Source of the DNA: Bacillota bacterium
Lineage (GTDB): Bacteria; Bacillota; Bacilli; Paenibacillales; NBRC-103111
Length of the DNA stretch: 64,000 nt
NCBI GenBank assembly: GCA_023388055.1
Contig: JAEWGW010000020.1
Location: forward strand, 62,001-126,000
Direction of reading: 5' to 3'
Shown: one piece after another, positions 52,024 through 60,022 of the stretch
Layout of the letters: every line of letters starts with the position of its first letter
Numbering within the stretch: position 1 is the first letter of the stretch
Translations under genes and position numbers: made by a program
Notes under the pieces: generated by a model
The model's input: the letters and a program-made list of their open reading frames with translations, nothing else
Database searches by the model: none
Told to the model about the DNA's origin: nothing

Positions 52024-52049
52024 TAATTATATAATCAAGTAATTATATA
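52024..52049 (-). promoter_or_regulatory. Candidate ArsR operator upstream of arsR
   Basis: TAATTATATA occurs twice (52024-52033 and 52040-52049) in an AT-rich block 60-85 bases before the arsR start. ArsR sites in Firmicutes are AT-rich and often repeated in this way. No direct evidence beyond position and repetition. Confidence 0.45.
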
Positions 52050-52081
52050 TCCGCGTGACGATATGGATGAAAAAAGAAATA

Positions 52082-52096
52082 GTTGCAGGTTGCAAA
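52082..52096 (+). promoter_or_regulatory. Palindromic site before marR
   Basis: GTTGCAGGTTGCAAA has perfect arms TTGCA / TGCAA with a three-base centre. A near copy, ATTGCAAATCGCAAT, lies before arsM (52614-52628). The shared pattern RTTGCA-N3-YGCAAW is a candidate operator for the MarR protein. Confidence 0.5.
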
Positions 52097-52130
52097 TGAT
52101 GTGTGATATAACATAGTCAGGTGATGCGAT

Positions 52131-52589
52131 ATGAATTCTACTCATGCTTATGAAAATGTCCGCGAGGTGCTTCAGCTTCTTGTACGCCGGTTCGGCTTAT
52201 TGCAAAAGGATAGCGCTCAATGCTGCGGAATTTCAGTCATCCAAAGCCATATTCTTTACGAGGTGTCCAGAAGATCGCGGCTCTCTCTTAATGAACTTTC
52301 TGAAGCGCTGGCGGTAGATACCAGCACATTAAGTCGGCAAGTCCAGCAATTGGTGGAAAGCGGACTCTTGGACCGCACCCCCGATGCCAATGACCGTAGA
52401 TATGTGGTTCTTTCTTTAACTGACGCGGGAACAAGGCAAACAACTACCATAGCTAGCCAAATGGAGGAATATATTCAACATTTATTCGATCATATTCCCC
52501 AGGGAAAACAGGACCAAGTCTTGGAAAGCTTGCAAATTATGAATGAAGCCATGGTCAAAAGTCCGAATTGTTGTACACCTCCTCTATAA
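52131..52589 (+). CDS. MarR-family regulator with two cysteine pairs
   Basis: Winged-helix regulator, 152 residues. The MarR core is seen in LSLNELSEALAVDTSTLSRQ, VQQLVESGLLDRTPDANDRR and YVVLSLTDAGT. Unusually it has vicinal Cys31-Cys32 (AQCCGISVIQSH) at the start of the domain and Cys147-Cys148 at the very end (SPNCCTPPL). Both kinds of pair are natural arsenite ligands, and it precedes arsM, so it is probably an As(III)-responsive repressor. Site AGGTGATGCG precedes ATG 52131. Promoter-proximal palindromes before it and before arsM are similar. Confidence 0.88.
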   Translation: MNSTHAYENVREVLQLLVRRFGLLQKDSAQCCGISVIQSHILYEVSRRSRLSLNELSEALAVDTSTLSRQVQQLVESGLLDRTPDANDRRYVVLSLTDAGTRQTTTIASQMEEYIQHLFDHIPQGKQDQVLESLQIMNEAMVKSPNCCTPPL

Positions 52590-52613
52590 AGAGGAGTATA
52601 TTTTGGGACAATG

Positions 52614-52628
52614 ATTGCAAATCGCAAT
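52614..52628 (+). promoter_or_regulatory. Palindromic site before arsM
   Basis: ATTGCAAATCGCAAT, outer arms ATTGC / GCAAT, 40 bases before the arsM start. Related to the site before marR, so both may bind the same regulator. Confidence 0.5.
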
Positions 52629-52667
52629 TATTGAAATAATCAAATTCATAATAAGGAGAGGATTTCG

Positions 52668-53456
52668 ATGAATGAAATTAGACAGGATGAGGTTAGGCAA
52701 GCAGTAAGGAACCGATACAAAGAAATTGTATTACAATCCGGTTCAGCTACTTGTTGCTCCAGCACGGATGTAAATGATTGCTCTTCAGCTGATGATGTAT
52801 CAGCCAAACTTGGCTATTCTCAGGATGAACTGAATTCTGTTCCGCAAGGGGCAAATTTAGGCTTAGGTTGTGGCAATCCTCAAGCCATAGCCGAATTGAA
52901 GCCGGGAGAAACGGTACTAGACTTAGGCAGCGGTGGAGGATTCGATTGTTTTTTGGCCTCCAAACAAGTGGGCGATACAGGATTTGTAATCGGTGTTGAT
53001 ATGACGCCAGAAATGATAAGCCAAGCACGAAAAAATGCATCAACAGGCGGTTTTACTAACACTGAATTCCGTTTGGGTGAAATAGAGTATCTGCCGGTTG
53101 CAAATGAAACTGTCGATGTCATTATCTCCAACTGTGTCATTAATTTGTCTCCTGACAAGCCGCGGGTATATCAAGAGGCATATAGAGTGCTCAAACCCGG
53201 TGGGAGGATTGCAGTTTCGGATGTTATTGCTACTGCAGAACTACCGGAGAGCGTAAAAGGGGATTTAGATGCCTATTCCAGTTGTTTATCTGGAGCTTCT
53301 TCCCTTGAAGAGGTGGAGCAAATGTTGAAACAATCCGGTTTTACCGATATCCGGGTTGAATCGAAAGGGGAATCCAAAGAATTTATAAAAGAATGGGTTC
53401 CTGGATCAAAGCTGGAAGATTACGTGGTCTCTGCAATTATCAAAGCGGTCAAATAG
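52668..53456 (+). CDS. arsM: Arsenite S-adenosylmethionine methyltransferase
   Basis: Methylates arsenite to volatile or less toxic methylated species. The SAM-binding motif I is TVLDLGSGGGFDCFLAS, with post-I VIGVDMTPEMI. The conserved arsenic-binding and catalytic Cys residues are in GLGCGNP (Cys68), ISNCVINL (Cys156) and YSSCLSGAS (Cys206), with an upstream Cys cluster at 29, 30 and 38. The conserved LKPGGRIAVSDV follows motif III. Length 262 residues is normal. AAGGAGAGG precedes the ATG. It belongs with marR upstream and the broken oxidoreductase downstream. Confidence 0.95.
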   Translation: MNEIRQDEVRQAVRNRYKEIVLQSGSATCCSSTDVNDCSSADDVSAKLGYSQDELNSVPQGANLGLGCGNPQAIAELKPGETVLDLGSGGGFDCFLASKQVGDTGFVIGVDMTPEMISQARKNASTGGFTNTEFRLGEIEYLPVANETVDVIISNCVINLSPDKPRVYQEAYRVLKPGGRIAVSDVIATAELPESVKGDLDAYSSCLSGASSLEEVEQMLKQSGFTDIRVESKGESKEFIKEWVPGSKLEDYVVSAIIKAVK

Positions 53457-53482
53457 CAAGCGAGTGAGGAGAGAGGATCCTA

Positions 53483-54088
53483 ATGAATATTTTTATTGTG
53501 TATGCTCATCCAAGTGAGAATTCATTTACATTTGCGGTAAAGGAAGAATTGATAAAGAGCTTGTCAGCAGCCGGTCATACCATTGTGGTTTCAGATCTGT
53601 ACAAGATGAACTTTCAAACGGATATGTCTGAAAGCGAATATTAGCGGGAAGCAAACTATTTAAGTAAGCTTCCTATAAGTGATGATGTGGCAAAGGAACA
53701 AGAGAAAATTAACAACTGTGACTGCATTGTCTTTATATATCCCGTTTTTTGGACGGAAGCTCCGGCTAAATTGGTGGGCTGGTTCGACAGAGTTTGGACA
53801 TATGGATTTGCATATGGGAACCGTAGTATGAAGAAACTGGATAAGGCGTATGTGATATGTATTACAGGAAGGTCCCAGTCACACCTTGAGGAGCATGGGC
53901 ATTTGCAGAGTATGCAATCTGTTATGCTGGGAGATCGAATATTTGACAGAGCGAATCATAAAGAAATGGTTGTATTGGATTGTATGACTAAATTCAATGA
54001 AGATAAAAGGCGTCTGAATTGGAATAAGCATCTGCGTACAGTTTTTGAGCTTGGACAAAGAATAAATAGTGATGATAATAAATTCTAA
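53483..54088 (+). pseudogene. NAD(P)H oxidoreductase (flavodoxin-fold) interrupted by an amber stop
   Basis: From ATG 53483 the frame reads MNIFIVYAHPSENSFTFAVK, a typical start of the MdaB/KefF/YwrO flavodoxin-like family. It stops at TAG 53642-53644 after MSESEY. The same frame then continues REANYLSKLPISDDVAKEQE and carries the FMN-binding IVFIYPVFWTEAPAKLVGWFD, with the family's YGFAYGNRSMKKL, to 54088. A single base change, for instance TTG to TAG, explains it. The ribosome binding site AGGAGAGAGG is intact. Encoded right after arsM, it was probably an accessory reductase of the arsenic unit. Confidence 0.8.
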
Positions 54089-54160
54089 AGCATGGTATTA
54101 CGTATCAAATCCCAGCATATAGACTATTGTATAAAATACGAATTTTGTGTAAAAGTATAT

Positions 54161-54198
54161 AAGCCGGATAGCGACAAGGGCTACCGGCTTGTTTATTC
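54161..54198 (+). terminator. Rho-independent terminator of the arsM unit
   Basis: AAGCCGGATAGC (54161-54172) with GCTACCGGCTT (54180-54190), one bulge, followed by GTTTATT. Confidence 0.65.
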
Positions 54199-54288
54199 AG
54201 CTTGTTTTTCAACTGTATATTTAGGTTCTTTATTATGATCTATTTTCACTCTATTTAATATTCATGTACTTCGTAACACATGATTGCA

Positions 54289-54825
54289 TTAGGTATGAGC
54301 TGCCATTGCAGCCGCTTTGGTTGGATGAACCGTACCAAACGGATGATGTGGCGGCGCATAAATCACATACAGCTTAAGCGGCTTTCTGCCGGTATTAGTT
54401 AAATTATGCCATTTTCCTGCAGGAATCATAATACCATAGCCTTCATACGCTTGAGCTTGAAACTCCAGATCTTCCTTGGAATCTCCCATTTGTACCAAAC
54501 CTTGACCTTCTTCGACCCGGATAAACTGATCGGTATCGGGGTGAACCTCCAAACCAATATCACTACCGGCCGGAATACTCATTAACGTGACCTGGAAATG
54601 GTCACCGGTCCACAAGGTGGTCCGGTAGTTGGTATTTTGTTCTGCCGCTTGTTCGATATTGATAACCAAAGGCTCCTTGCCATAATCCTGCAGTGTTATC
54701 GGATGCTCCGGCATACTCGATCGATTCATATAATAATTGTAATGATTATTATATCGGTACGGATAATAAACAGCCTCGTACGGATAAAACGCGTAACCAT
54801 AGGATGGTTGGGGAAAAACCTGCAT
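54289..54825 (-). CDS. Cupin-domain protein with Tyr-rich N-terminus
   Basis: Single-domain cupin of 178 residues. The first 35 residues are Tyr/Asn/Pro-rich (YPYRYNNHYNYYMNRSSM), which recalls spore-coat or surface proteins. The cupin motifs are present: GLEVHPDTDQFIRVEEGQG for motif 1 and PAGKWHNLTN for motif 2, with metal-type His/Glu residues. The C-terminus PPHHPFGTVHPTKAAAMA is conserved in a broad Firmicute family of cupins related to mannose-6-phosphate isomerase. No catalytic role is proved. Start after GAAGGGAATG. Confidence 0.85.
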   Translation of the reverse strand: MQVFPQPSYGYAFYPYEAVYYPYRYNNHYNYYMNRSSMPEHPITLQDYGKEPLVINIEQAAEQNTNYRTTLWTGDHFQVTLMSIPAGSDIGLEVHPDTDQFIRVEEGQGLVQMGDSKEDLEFQAQAYEGYGIMIPAGKWHNLTNTGRKPLKLYVIYAPPHHPFGTVHPTKAAAMAAHT

Positions 54826-54913
54826 CTTGCTTCATTCCCTTCTCTACAGATACACCATCATATGCCTACCATTTGCTCCGGTACCTTGCCCATTTGAATT
54901 AAGCTGATTTGAA

Positions 54914-55198
54914 TTAAGCTGTTTTCACCAATAACTTCCCCAGCATGTACCCAAGTAATATCACCTGGACAATGATGATCGCTGGTATACCCATGTAAAA
55001 CGATGCATGTTTGGTCTTGTGGCGGAGCAGATGCATACCTGTATAGACCCCCACCGATCCGCCCAATATGGCGGTTATAAACAGCTGCCGCTCCGGAATG
55101 CGGTACTTTTTGTGCCGGGCGCGTGATTTATCCGAACGCATAAATCCGTAGCCGGCTATATTGATTACCAGCAAATAGGTACAGACAATGATCCACAT
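54914..55198 (-). CDS. DUF1294 membrane protein
   Basis: Small membrane protein of 94 residues. The family pattern is clear: SDKSRARHKKYRIPE-like segment (RSDKSRARHKKYRIPERQLF), then FITAILGGSVGVYTGM and LLRHKTKHASFYMGIP, followed by a last helix IIIVQVILLGYMLG. Function unknown. A GGAGGGAG site lies before the start. It is 21 bases after the XRE gene and so probably in its transcription unit. Confidence 0.88.
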   Translation of the reverse strand: MWIIVCTYLLVINIAGYGFMRSDKSRARHKKYRIPERQLFITAILGGSVGVYTGMHLLRHKTKHASFYMGIPAIIIVQVILLGYMLGKLLVKTA

Positions 55199-55219
55199 GC
55201 TGCTCCCTCCCTCCTTCTA

Positions 55220-55432
55220 TCAGCTTTCATAGCCGGCTAATTGGACTAATTCCTCCGGATGCTCGTAGTGCAAGGCCCTGGCCAACGAAAGCACTGCCTC
55301 TTGAGTGGGCACCCGCTCATCCTTGATCATGGATTGGATCAGCGAATAGCTGATTCCGCTTTTTTCCGCCAGCTTACGCAGCGTCATATTCTCCTGTTTG
55401 CGCAGCTGCTCGACTTTTTGCCCGAAGGTCAT
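55220..55432 (-). CDS. Small XRE-family HTH regulator
   Basis: DNA-binding protein of 70 residues, essentially one HTH_3 domain: FGQKVEQLRKQENMTLRKLA, EKSGISYSLIQSMIKDERVP and a short helical tail. No ligand domain. Related to the small Cro/CI-type regulators in Firmicute chromosomes. AGGAGACAGGA precedes the ATG. Co-oriented with the sigma-factor genes 34 bases upstream. Confidence 0.9.
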   Translation of the reverse strand: MTFGQKVEQLRKQENMTLRKLAEKSGISYSLIQSMIKDERVPTQEAVLSLARALHYEHPEELVQLAGYES

Positions 55433-55465
55433 TCCTGTCTCCTCTTTCTTGCCTGTTTATAAGGT

Positions 55466-56218
55466 TTATGGCTGCAGACTCTTCCTCTCCGGGAGAGGCG
55501 ATGAGCTTTTGACCTGCAGGATATAGTCACTGTAGTTGCTCTGACTCCCGGGAGGGGTAATAGTGATTTTTAATGTACTACGATCCTTCCCTTCCCACAA
55601 CACATTTTTTTCCTGATACGAATGATCCTGCTCGAGATCAAGGGCATTCAAGCTGTTCCCCTGCGGTTTGGGGAACTCCTTCGACAGAATGGCCAGCATC
55701 TCCTTGCTGAGTTTGGTGAATAGGCTTTTGTCCTCTATCACAAATCTGTATTCTCCCGAAACCAGACGATTGTCTTCAAAAATGTAAATGACATACTGCC
55801 GGATGGAAGGGTCCAGGGGGAAATCGCTTTTTCTTGTTAACATACCGCCGTCTTCAGAATAACTGCGGTCCATTTGCTTTTGGGCCAGAACCTCTTCCTT
55901 GGATGCCAGCCAAGGCAGCCCGTCGAAAACAAAGCTCTCCTCCTGGTAAAGCTCGGATAACGCTTGGCCAAACTCCTTTTTGCCAGCGCCGGGCGTTTGT
56001 GAAGGATGATTTCCCTGCTCCTGCACAAACCAAATGATCCCCATACACAGAATCACTGCTGCGAAAACAGCCGCTGCTGCTCTCCCCAACCTTCGATGCT
56101 TGACTGGACGTCCCGCTTCCTCTTGAATCCTCCGGATTTGCCCGTCTGTCGGCATAGGCTCGCGGTGAAGAGGCTGGCCGGAAAGCCGTGAATACCATTG
56201 CGGTTCATGAGTGCTCAT
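55466..56218 (-). CDS. Single-pass membrane protein, probable anti-sigma partner
   Basis: Protein of 250 residues with a cytoplasmic N-terminus (about 1-42), one helix (AAAAVFAAVILCMGIIWFV) and a roughly 185-residue extracellular part containing DGLPWLASKEEVLAQKQMD and YVIYIFEDNRLVSGEYRFVI. No zinc-binding anti-sigma motif is evident. It overlaps the sigma-factor stop by four bases (ATGA), which together with the topology suggests that it senses envelope state and controls the ECF factor. The domain is not one I can name. Confidence 0.75.
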   Translation of the reverse strand: MSTHEPQWYSRLSGQPLHREPMPTDGQIRRIQEEAGRPVKHRRLGRAAAAVFAAVILCMGIIWFVQEQGNHPSQTPGAGKKEFGQALSELYQEESFVFDGLPWLASKEEVLAQKQMDRSYSEDGGMLTRKSDFPLDPSIRQYVIYIFEDNRLVSGEYRFVIEDKSLFTKLSKEMLAILSKEFPKPQGNSLNALDLEQDHSYQEKNVLWEGKDRSTLKITITPPGSQSNYSDYILQVKSSSPLPERKSLQP

Positions 56219-56790
56219 ACTCGGAAGCCTCCCTTCGGTTTTGAATCCGTCCTTTCATGGGACCCTTCCTGTACCCATTCCTCCAGCCTTCGTCTGGCCC
56301 GGTGAAGCCTTGATTTGACTGTACCCTCCGGCAGACTGAGCATCGCGGCAATCTCTCCAAGGGGCATTTGGTAATGGGCATTCAGCAGAATGACTTCCCG
56401 CTGCTTAACCGGCAGACGCAGCACCAGCTCCCATATTTCATCTGCAAACTGAGTCTCCCAATAGGCCGCTTCTGCAGACGGAGCTGCGGTAAGCCCATTC
56501 TCATCCGTATTCAGCAGAACGATTTTCCGGAAGAAGGATGACCGTTTATAGTTCACTGCCAGATTCCGCGTGATTTTTAGCAGCCAGGTTTTCACCGTAC
56601 TTTCGCCGCGGAAGCTGTGCAGAGAACGAAAAGCCCGAATAAATGTTTCCTGTGCGATATCATCAGCAACCTCATATTTTTGGGTCAACAGAAAGGCAAA
56701 ATTCCAAACATCCTTCCAATAACGGCGGACAAGCCGCTCCATTTCACTGCTGTCGATTTGAGCGCTATGCTTCAAGTAGTCCTCTCCCAC
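56215..56790 (-). CDS. ECF-type RNA polymerase sigma factor
   Basis: Sigma-70 family ECF factor, 191 residues. Region 2 includes WKDVWNFAFLLTQKYEVADD and the -10 reading block IAQETFIRAFRSLHSFRGES; region 4 has LPVKQREVILLNAHYQMPLG and the helix-turn-helix IAAMLSLPEGTVKSRLHRAR. The GTG start at 56790 is chosen because GGAGGTGAGGCA stands before it; the longer frame begins at 56820 without a site. Transcribed with the membrane protein immediately downstream. Its operon start lies just after the terminator of the preceding reductase gene. Confidence 0.93.
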   Translation of the reverse strand: MGEDYLKHSAQIDSSEMERLVRRYWKDVWNFAFLLTQKYEVADDIAQETFIRAFRSLHSFRGESTVKTWLLKITRNLAVNYKRSSFFRKIVLLNTDENGLTAAPSAEAAYWETQFADEIWELVLRLPVKQREVILLNAHYQMPLGEIAAMLSLPEGTVKSRLHRARRRLEEWVQEGSHERTDSKPKGGFRV

Positions 56791-56851
56791 TGCCTCACCT
56801 CCACTAAACAGACAATTCAAATCCGGAAAAGTTCCATTTTTATCGGAAAAA

Positions 56852-56878
56852 TAGAAAACAGCCTGTGCATCAGGCTGT
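56852..56878 (-). terminator. Rho-independent terminator of the reductase operon
   Basis: Read on the minus strand, ACAGCCTG, a five-base loop, then CAGGCTGT and TTTTCTATTTTT. It separates the ketopantoate reductase gene from the sigma-factor operon. Confidence 0.85.
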
Positions 56879-56883
56879 CGGAA

Positions 56884-57849
56884 TTAGGTTTGATGCAAAT
56901 GCTTCAAGAAAATTTGATAGTATGGATAGAATACCGGGGCTTGTACGTGCAGCTGCTGACCGCAATCATAGACGCTTTTGGAGACGTACATAAGATCATC
57001 AGCATTATTGTGAATCTGCATGATTTTTCGGGTAAGCTTGTTTGTGGCAAACATTCGTTTCATAACCAATCCGGCTATCCTTGCCGGGATTTTGTAAGGC
57101 AGGAGCTCGCGTTTATATTTTTTCAGGTCTACTCCTCTTGTTTCCACAATTCTTACCGTTTCACGTATGGCATGAACGGCCCTGGACAATGCTTGTGCGC
57201 TGCCCATAAGAGCGTCTGCGGCCTTTTCCGAATCCTGATACCCGGAATATTGTGCTGCTGTGGAGATCACTGCCGCATTGATAGCCATATGAATCCATAT
57301 CCACTCCAGCATTCTATGCGGGCATTCGATTTTGATATTGGCGCTGCCGAATGCCTCTTTAACGGCAGAGTAATTGGGAATAGCCGCGTTTTCCCGCCTC
57401 TCCAGCATAATATGGTCGAATAACACACCATCCAGAAGACAGGTGCTCATTTGACCGCCCGCAACCGGATAACCGAGGATATACGCATATTCACCCGTTA
57501 TTTGATCGACCGTTTCTTTGTTTTCCCATATACCGCATAGAAGAACAAGCGTTCCTGTTATGTTGTTTGCAGATAGCGATTGAATGGCCGATTCTAGCTT
57601 TCCCATGGATACACTGATGATAATAAAGTCGTAGCAGCTGCCGGAAGAGGCGAGTTTGATGGAATAGGAATCCATTTTATCAACGCATTTTGCATGTTCC
57701 CGCCCATCAAGAAGCTTGATCGTTAATGCTGAACCGAATTCCCCTCTTTTGCTTTCTCTTACCCAATGCTCAACGTGATGACCTGCTTTTTGCAAGGCGT
57801 ATCCGTATGTTGTGCCGATAACTCCTACACCCAACACTAAAATATCCAT
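56884..57849 (-). CDS. Ketopantoate reductase-family (ApbA/PanE) oxidoreductase
   Basis: NAD(P)-dependent reductase of 321 residues. The Rossmann motif is MDILVLGVGVIGTTYGYALQ, followed by HVEHWVRESKRGEF. The ApbA C-terminal domain has HRMLEWIWIHMAINAAVIST, where the catalytic Lys usually found before the Asn (K.x.x.x.N) is not obvious. Thus the substrate may not be ketopantoate. It is second in an operon behind a tetR gene, 19 bases apart, so it is regulated by that protein and may serve detoxification or a secondary pathway. Confidence 0.8.
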   Translation of the reverse strand: MDILVLGVGVIGTTYGYALQKAGHHVEHWVRESKRGEFGSALTIKLLDGREHAKCVDKMDSYSIKLASSGSCYDFIIISVSMGKLESAIQSLSANNITGTLVLLCGIWENKETVDQITGEYAYILGYPVAGGQMSTCLLDGVLFDHIMLERRENAAIPNYSAVKEAFGSANIKIECPHRMLEWIWIHMAINAAVISTAAQYSGYQDSEKAADALMGSAQALSRAVHAIRETVRIVETRGVDLKKYKRELLPYKIPARIAGLVMKRMFATNKLTRKIMQIHNNADDLMYVSKSVYDCGQQLHVQAPVFYPYYQIFLKHLHQT

Positions 57850-57868
57850 CCTTTATCCCCCCCTGAGG

Positions 57869-58450
57869 TCACACCAAATTCTTCATAAACAAGTCTAGCT
57901 GCTCCTCTATAAAGGCAGGTGATACGGGTTTGCTTAAAGCCACGATATTTAACCCTTCCAGAATAATGATCATATGATTGGCATGCTTTCCGACATCCTT
58001 GGAGGTGATTCCGGTAATCTCGTTTCTCCTGATCCCGTACTCCAGTGTCTGAGCGATAACGGCTGCCGTTTCCGTGTAAAACTTGTTTAATAAGTCATTG
58101 TTTTTATGGGATAAAAAGAATTCGTAAACAGCTGCTCGAATGGTGCTTTCAACATTCAGGATTTCATCCTTTTGCTGTTGGAAAAAATCAGTGAGCAGAT
58201 GCAGGGCGTGTATGCCATTCTCCATCCCCTTCGTCAAAAGACAATAATCACTTTCTTTTCCGGCGGATAAAATATCCTCAAAAATCTCCCGGGTGGAGGA
58301 ATAATATTTGTATAACCCGCCCCGGCTTATCCCGCACGCGTCCACAATATCCTTCATAGTGACAGCGGTGTAGCCCGCTCTTATGAAAACAGCAGCAGCC
58401 TTCTCCAATATATACCTTTTCTTCTCTGCCCCTTTTACAGTTAATGCCAT
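57869..58450 (-). CDS. TetR-family regulator
   Basis: Repressor of 193 residues. The HTH is RYILEKAAAVFIRAGYTAVT, MKDIVDACGISRGGLYKYYS; the rest is a helical ligand-binding domain (FFLSHKNNDLLNKFYTETAA). GGCGGGAG precedes the ATG. A consensus promoter and two identical-type operator palindromes lie directly upstream, so it is autoregulated and controls the following reductase gene. Confidence 0.93.
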   Translation of the reverse strand: MALTVKGAEKKRYILEKAAAVFIRAGYTAVTMKDIVDACGISRGGLYKYYSSTREIFEDILSAGKESDYCLLTKGMENGIHALHLLTDFFQQQKDEILNVESTIRAAVYEFFLSHKNNDLLNKFYTETAAVIAQTLEYGIRRNEITGITSKDVGKHANHMIIILEGLNIVALSKPVSPAFIEEQLDLFMKNLV

Positions 58451-58489
58451 GGAAATACTCCCGCCTCAAAGGTTTTTTCGAAAACAAGT

Positions 58490-58539
58490 GACACGCATGT
58501 CGTTAATGGAATTATGCGACACACATGTCACCTTGTCAA
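58490..58539 (-). promoter_or_regulatory. tetR promoter with two GACA-N4-TGTC operators
   Basis: On the minus strand: TTGACA (58539-58534), 17-base spacer, CATAAT. Palindromes GACACACATGTC (58518-58529) between the boxes and GACACGCATGTC (58490-58501) downstream of the -10 are 28 bases apart, about three helical turns. Autorepression is very likely. Confidence 0.8.
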
Positions 58540-58552
58540 GAGGCAGCAAAAA

Positions 58553-58578
58553 ACGGCACAGGATGTGTCCCATGCCGT
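58553..58578 (-). terminator. Rho-independent terminator of the GH38-oxidoreductase operon
   Basis: ACGGCA and TGCCGT around a 14-base loop, then TTTTTTG on the minus strand. Confidence 0.8.
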
Positions 58579-58591
58579 CTCGGATTCGTTT

Positions 58592-59818
58592 TTAAACCTG
58601 AACAAGTAATGGCCTATCCTGCAGGTACAGCTCCAGATCGGGGCTGTGACCTTCCACGATCTCCTGGACGATTTTTTTGGCCAACAGTTGGCTGTAGACG
58701 GTACCGTTATCCCCATACGCCAGCAGGAAATAGCTGCCGGGCACCTCCGGGTATTTGCCGATAATCGGCAGCCCGTCGGTAATGCCCCCATAGAAGGCGG
58801 CGCAATAATAAGCCGGCTCTACCCGGATGGCGGGGAAGAGCTTGTTGAATTCCACGAGCAGCTGGTCTTTTTTGTGCATCAGCTTGCTGTCCCGGTCCTC
58901 CGGATAGTGGGTATTGTCATCCAGACCGCCGATGATAATCCGGTTATCTACCGTAGTACGGATGTAAATGTACGGCCGGGCGGTTTCCCATAGGAGCGTC
59001 CGGTTATACCAGGAGGAAAAATCCGATACAGGCTGGGTGGTAACGGTATAGGTGCTGACGAAGGAGGCCTGCTTTTCCTTCCGGATATCCATATTCTCAT
59101 AACCCGCGGCAAAAATAACATAACGGGCGCTGACCTTATGCCCGGTTTTTGTAGAGATCACCGTCCGGTTCAGCTTCCCGTCATAGTGATGCCCGTTCAT
59201 GCCCGATAATTCAAAGACCTGAACGCCATGCTTCACCGCATATTGGAACAAGGCATGAGTGTACTTATAGGGGTTCAATTCCCCGTCATTATGGGAATAG
59301 ATCGCTGCCTCGCGGCTGAAGGGATAATGGGCTTCTACCTGGCTTTTGCTCCAAAAGTCGATCTCGATCCCATGGCTTTTGATATAGGTATATTCGGTGT
59401 GCAAACGTTCCACATCCTCCGGACAGCTGGCGGCATACAGGGTATCCCTGCGGCGGAACTCCACATCCATCTCCACCTGGCGGGAGGCGGCTTCGATATC
59501 GTCAATGGCTTCCTTCAGCAGCATAAGATGCCGTCCGGTATAGGCCTCCCCGAAGGTATTGGCCAAAGAGGTAAACATCTTCTCGCCGGAATATTGGATC
59601 AGAGCGGTATTGGTGCTTGTGCTCCCGCTCCCTACTCTTCCTTTTTCCAGAACAAGGGTGGACAGACCTTTGCCTGCCAAATAATACGCACATTGCGCCG
59701 CGGAGCTTCCTCCTCCGATTATCGCTACATCACATTCTGTATCGCTCTCCAAAACAGGGTACGACGGGGCATCGGAATAGGTGGTCGGCCAATAAAAAAT
59801 GCCGGATTGCACGTTCAT
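58592..59818 (-). CDS. FAD-dependent oxidoreductase (DadA/glycine oxidase fold)
   Basis: Flavoprotein of 408 residues of the DAO family. The dinucleotide-binding motif is DVAIIGGGSSAAQCAYYLAGKG, a GxGxxx variant with Ser-Ser-Ala in place of GxxG; the acidic ribose-binding LVLEK follows, and the tail is IGGLDDNTHYPED and GGITDGLPIIGKYPEVPG, common to deaminating oxidases. The substrate may be an amino acid, amine or sugar-derived acid. GGAGGATTATT precedes the ATG. Last gene in the operon that begins with GH38; followed by a terminator. Confidence 0.85.
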   Translation of the reverse strand: MNVQSGIFYWPTTYSDAPSYPVLESDTECDVAIIGGGSSAAQCAYYLAGKGLSTLVLEKGRVGSGSTSTNTALIQYSGEKMFTSLANTFGEAYTGRHLMLLKEAIDDIEAASRQVEMDVEFRRRDTLYAASCPEDVERLHTEYTYIKSHGIEIDFWSKSQVEAHYPFSREAAIYSHNDGELNPYKYTHALFQYAVKHGVQVFELSGMNGHHYDGKLNRTVISTKTGHKVSARYVIFAAGYENMDIRKEKQASFVSTYTVTTQPVSDFSSWYNRTLLWETARPYIYIRTTVDNRIIIGGLDDNTHYPEDRDSKLMHKKDQLLVEFNKLFPAIRVEPAYYCAAFYGGITDGLPIIGKYPEVPGSYFLLAYGDNGTVYSQLLAKKIVQEIVEGHSPDLELYLQDRPLLVQV

Positions 59819-59848
59819 AATAATCCTCCTGGAATTGACAAGTTTGGT

Positions 59849-59974
59849 TTATTGTCTCCGGGTTGAAGCATTATATCCGTGCCGCCTGGAGGAAGAAACC
59901 AACAACACGAATCCTGCCAAAACCACGACCACAACCCCCAGGGTGACGGCATTCAGGGACAGATCCGAAGCCAT
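59849..59974 (-). CDS. 41-residue single-helix membrane peptide
   Basis: Short open frame between two oxidoreductase genes. It reads MASDLSLNAVTLGVVVVVLA then GFVLLVSSSRRHGYNASTRRQ: one helix and a basic tail. AGGAGGT lies immediately before the ATG, unusually close (about one base), so the start is uncertain. The position in the operon and the helix/basic-tail pattern favour a real small protein. I do not recognise a family. Confidence 0.4.
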   Translation of the reverse strand: MASDLSLNAVTLGVVVVVLAGFVLLVSSSRRHGYNASTRRQ

Positions 59975-60022
59975 ACCTCCTATGATGAGGTTCCCCTTCT
60001 GCTCCAGATACCTCCGCTTTAC

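Noticed and set aside
52579..52596. Hairpin CTCCTC / GAGGAG at the marR stop as a terminator
   Set aside because: The stem is short and the T tract is weak (TATATTTT), so it was not listed as a terminator.
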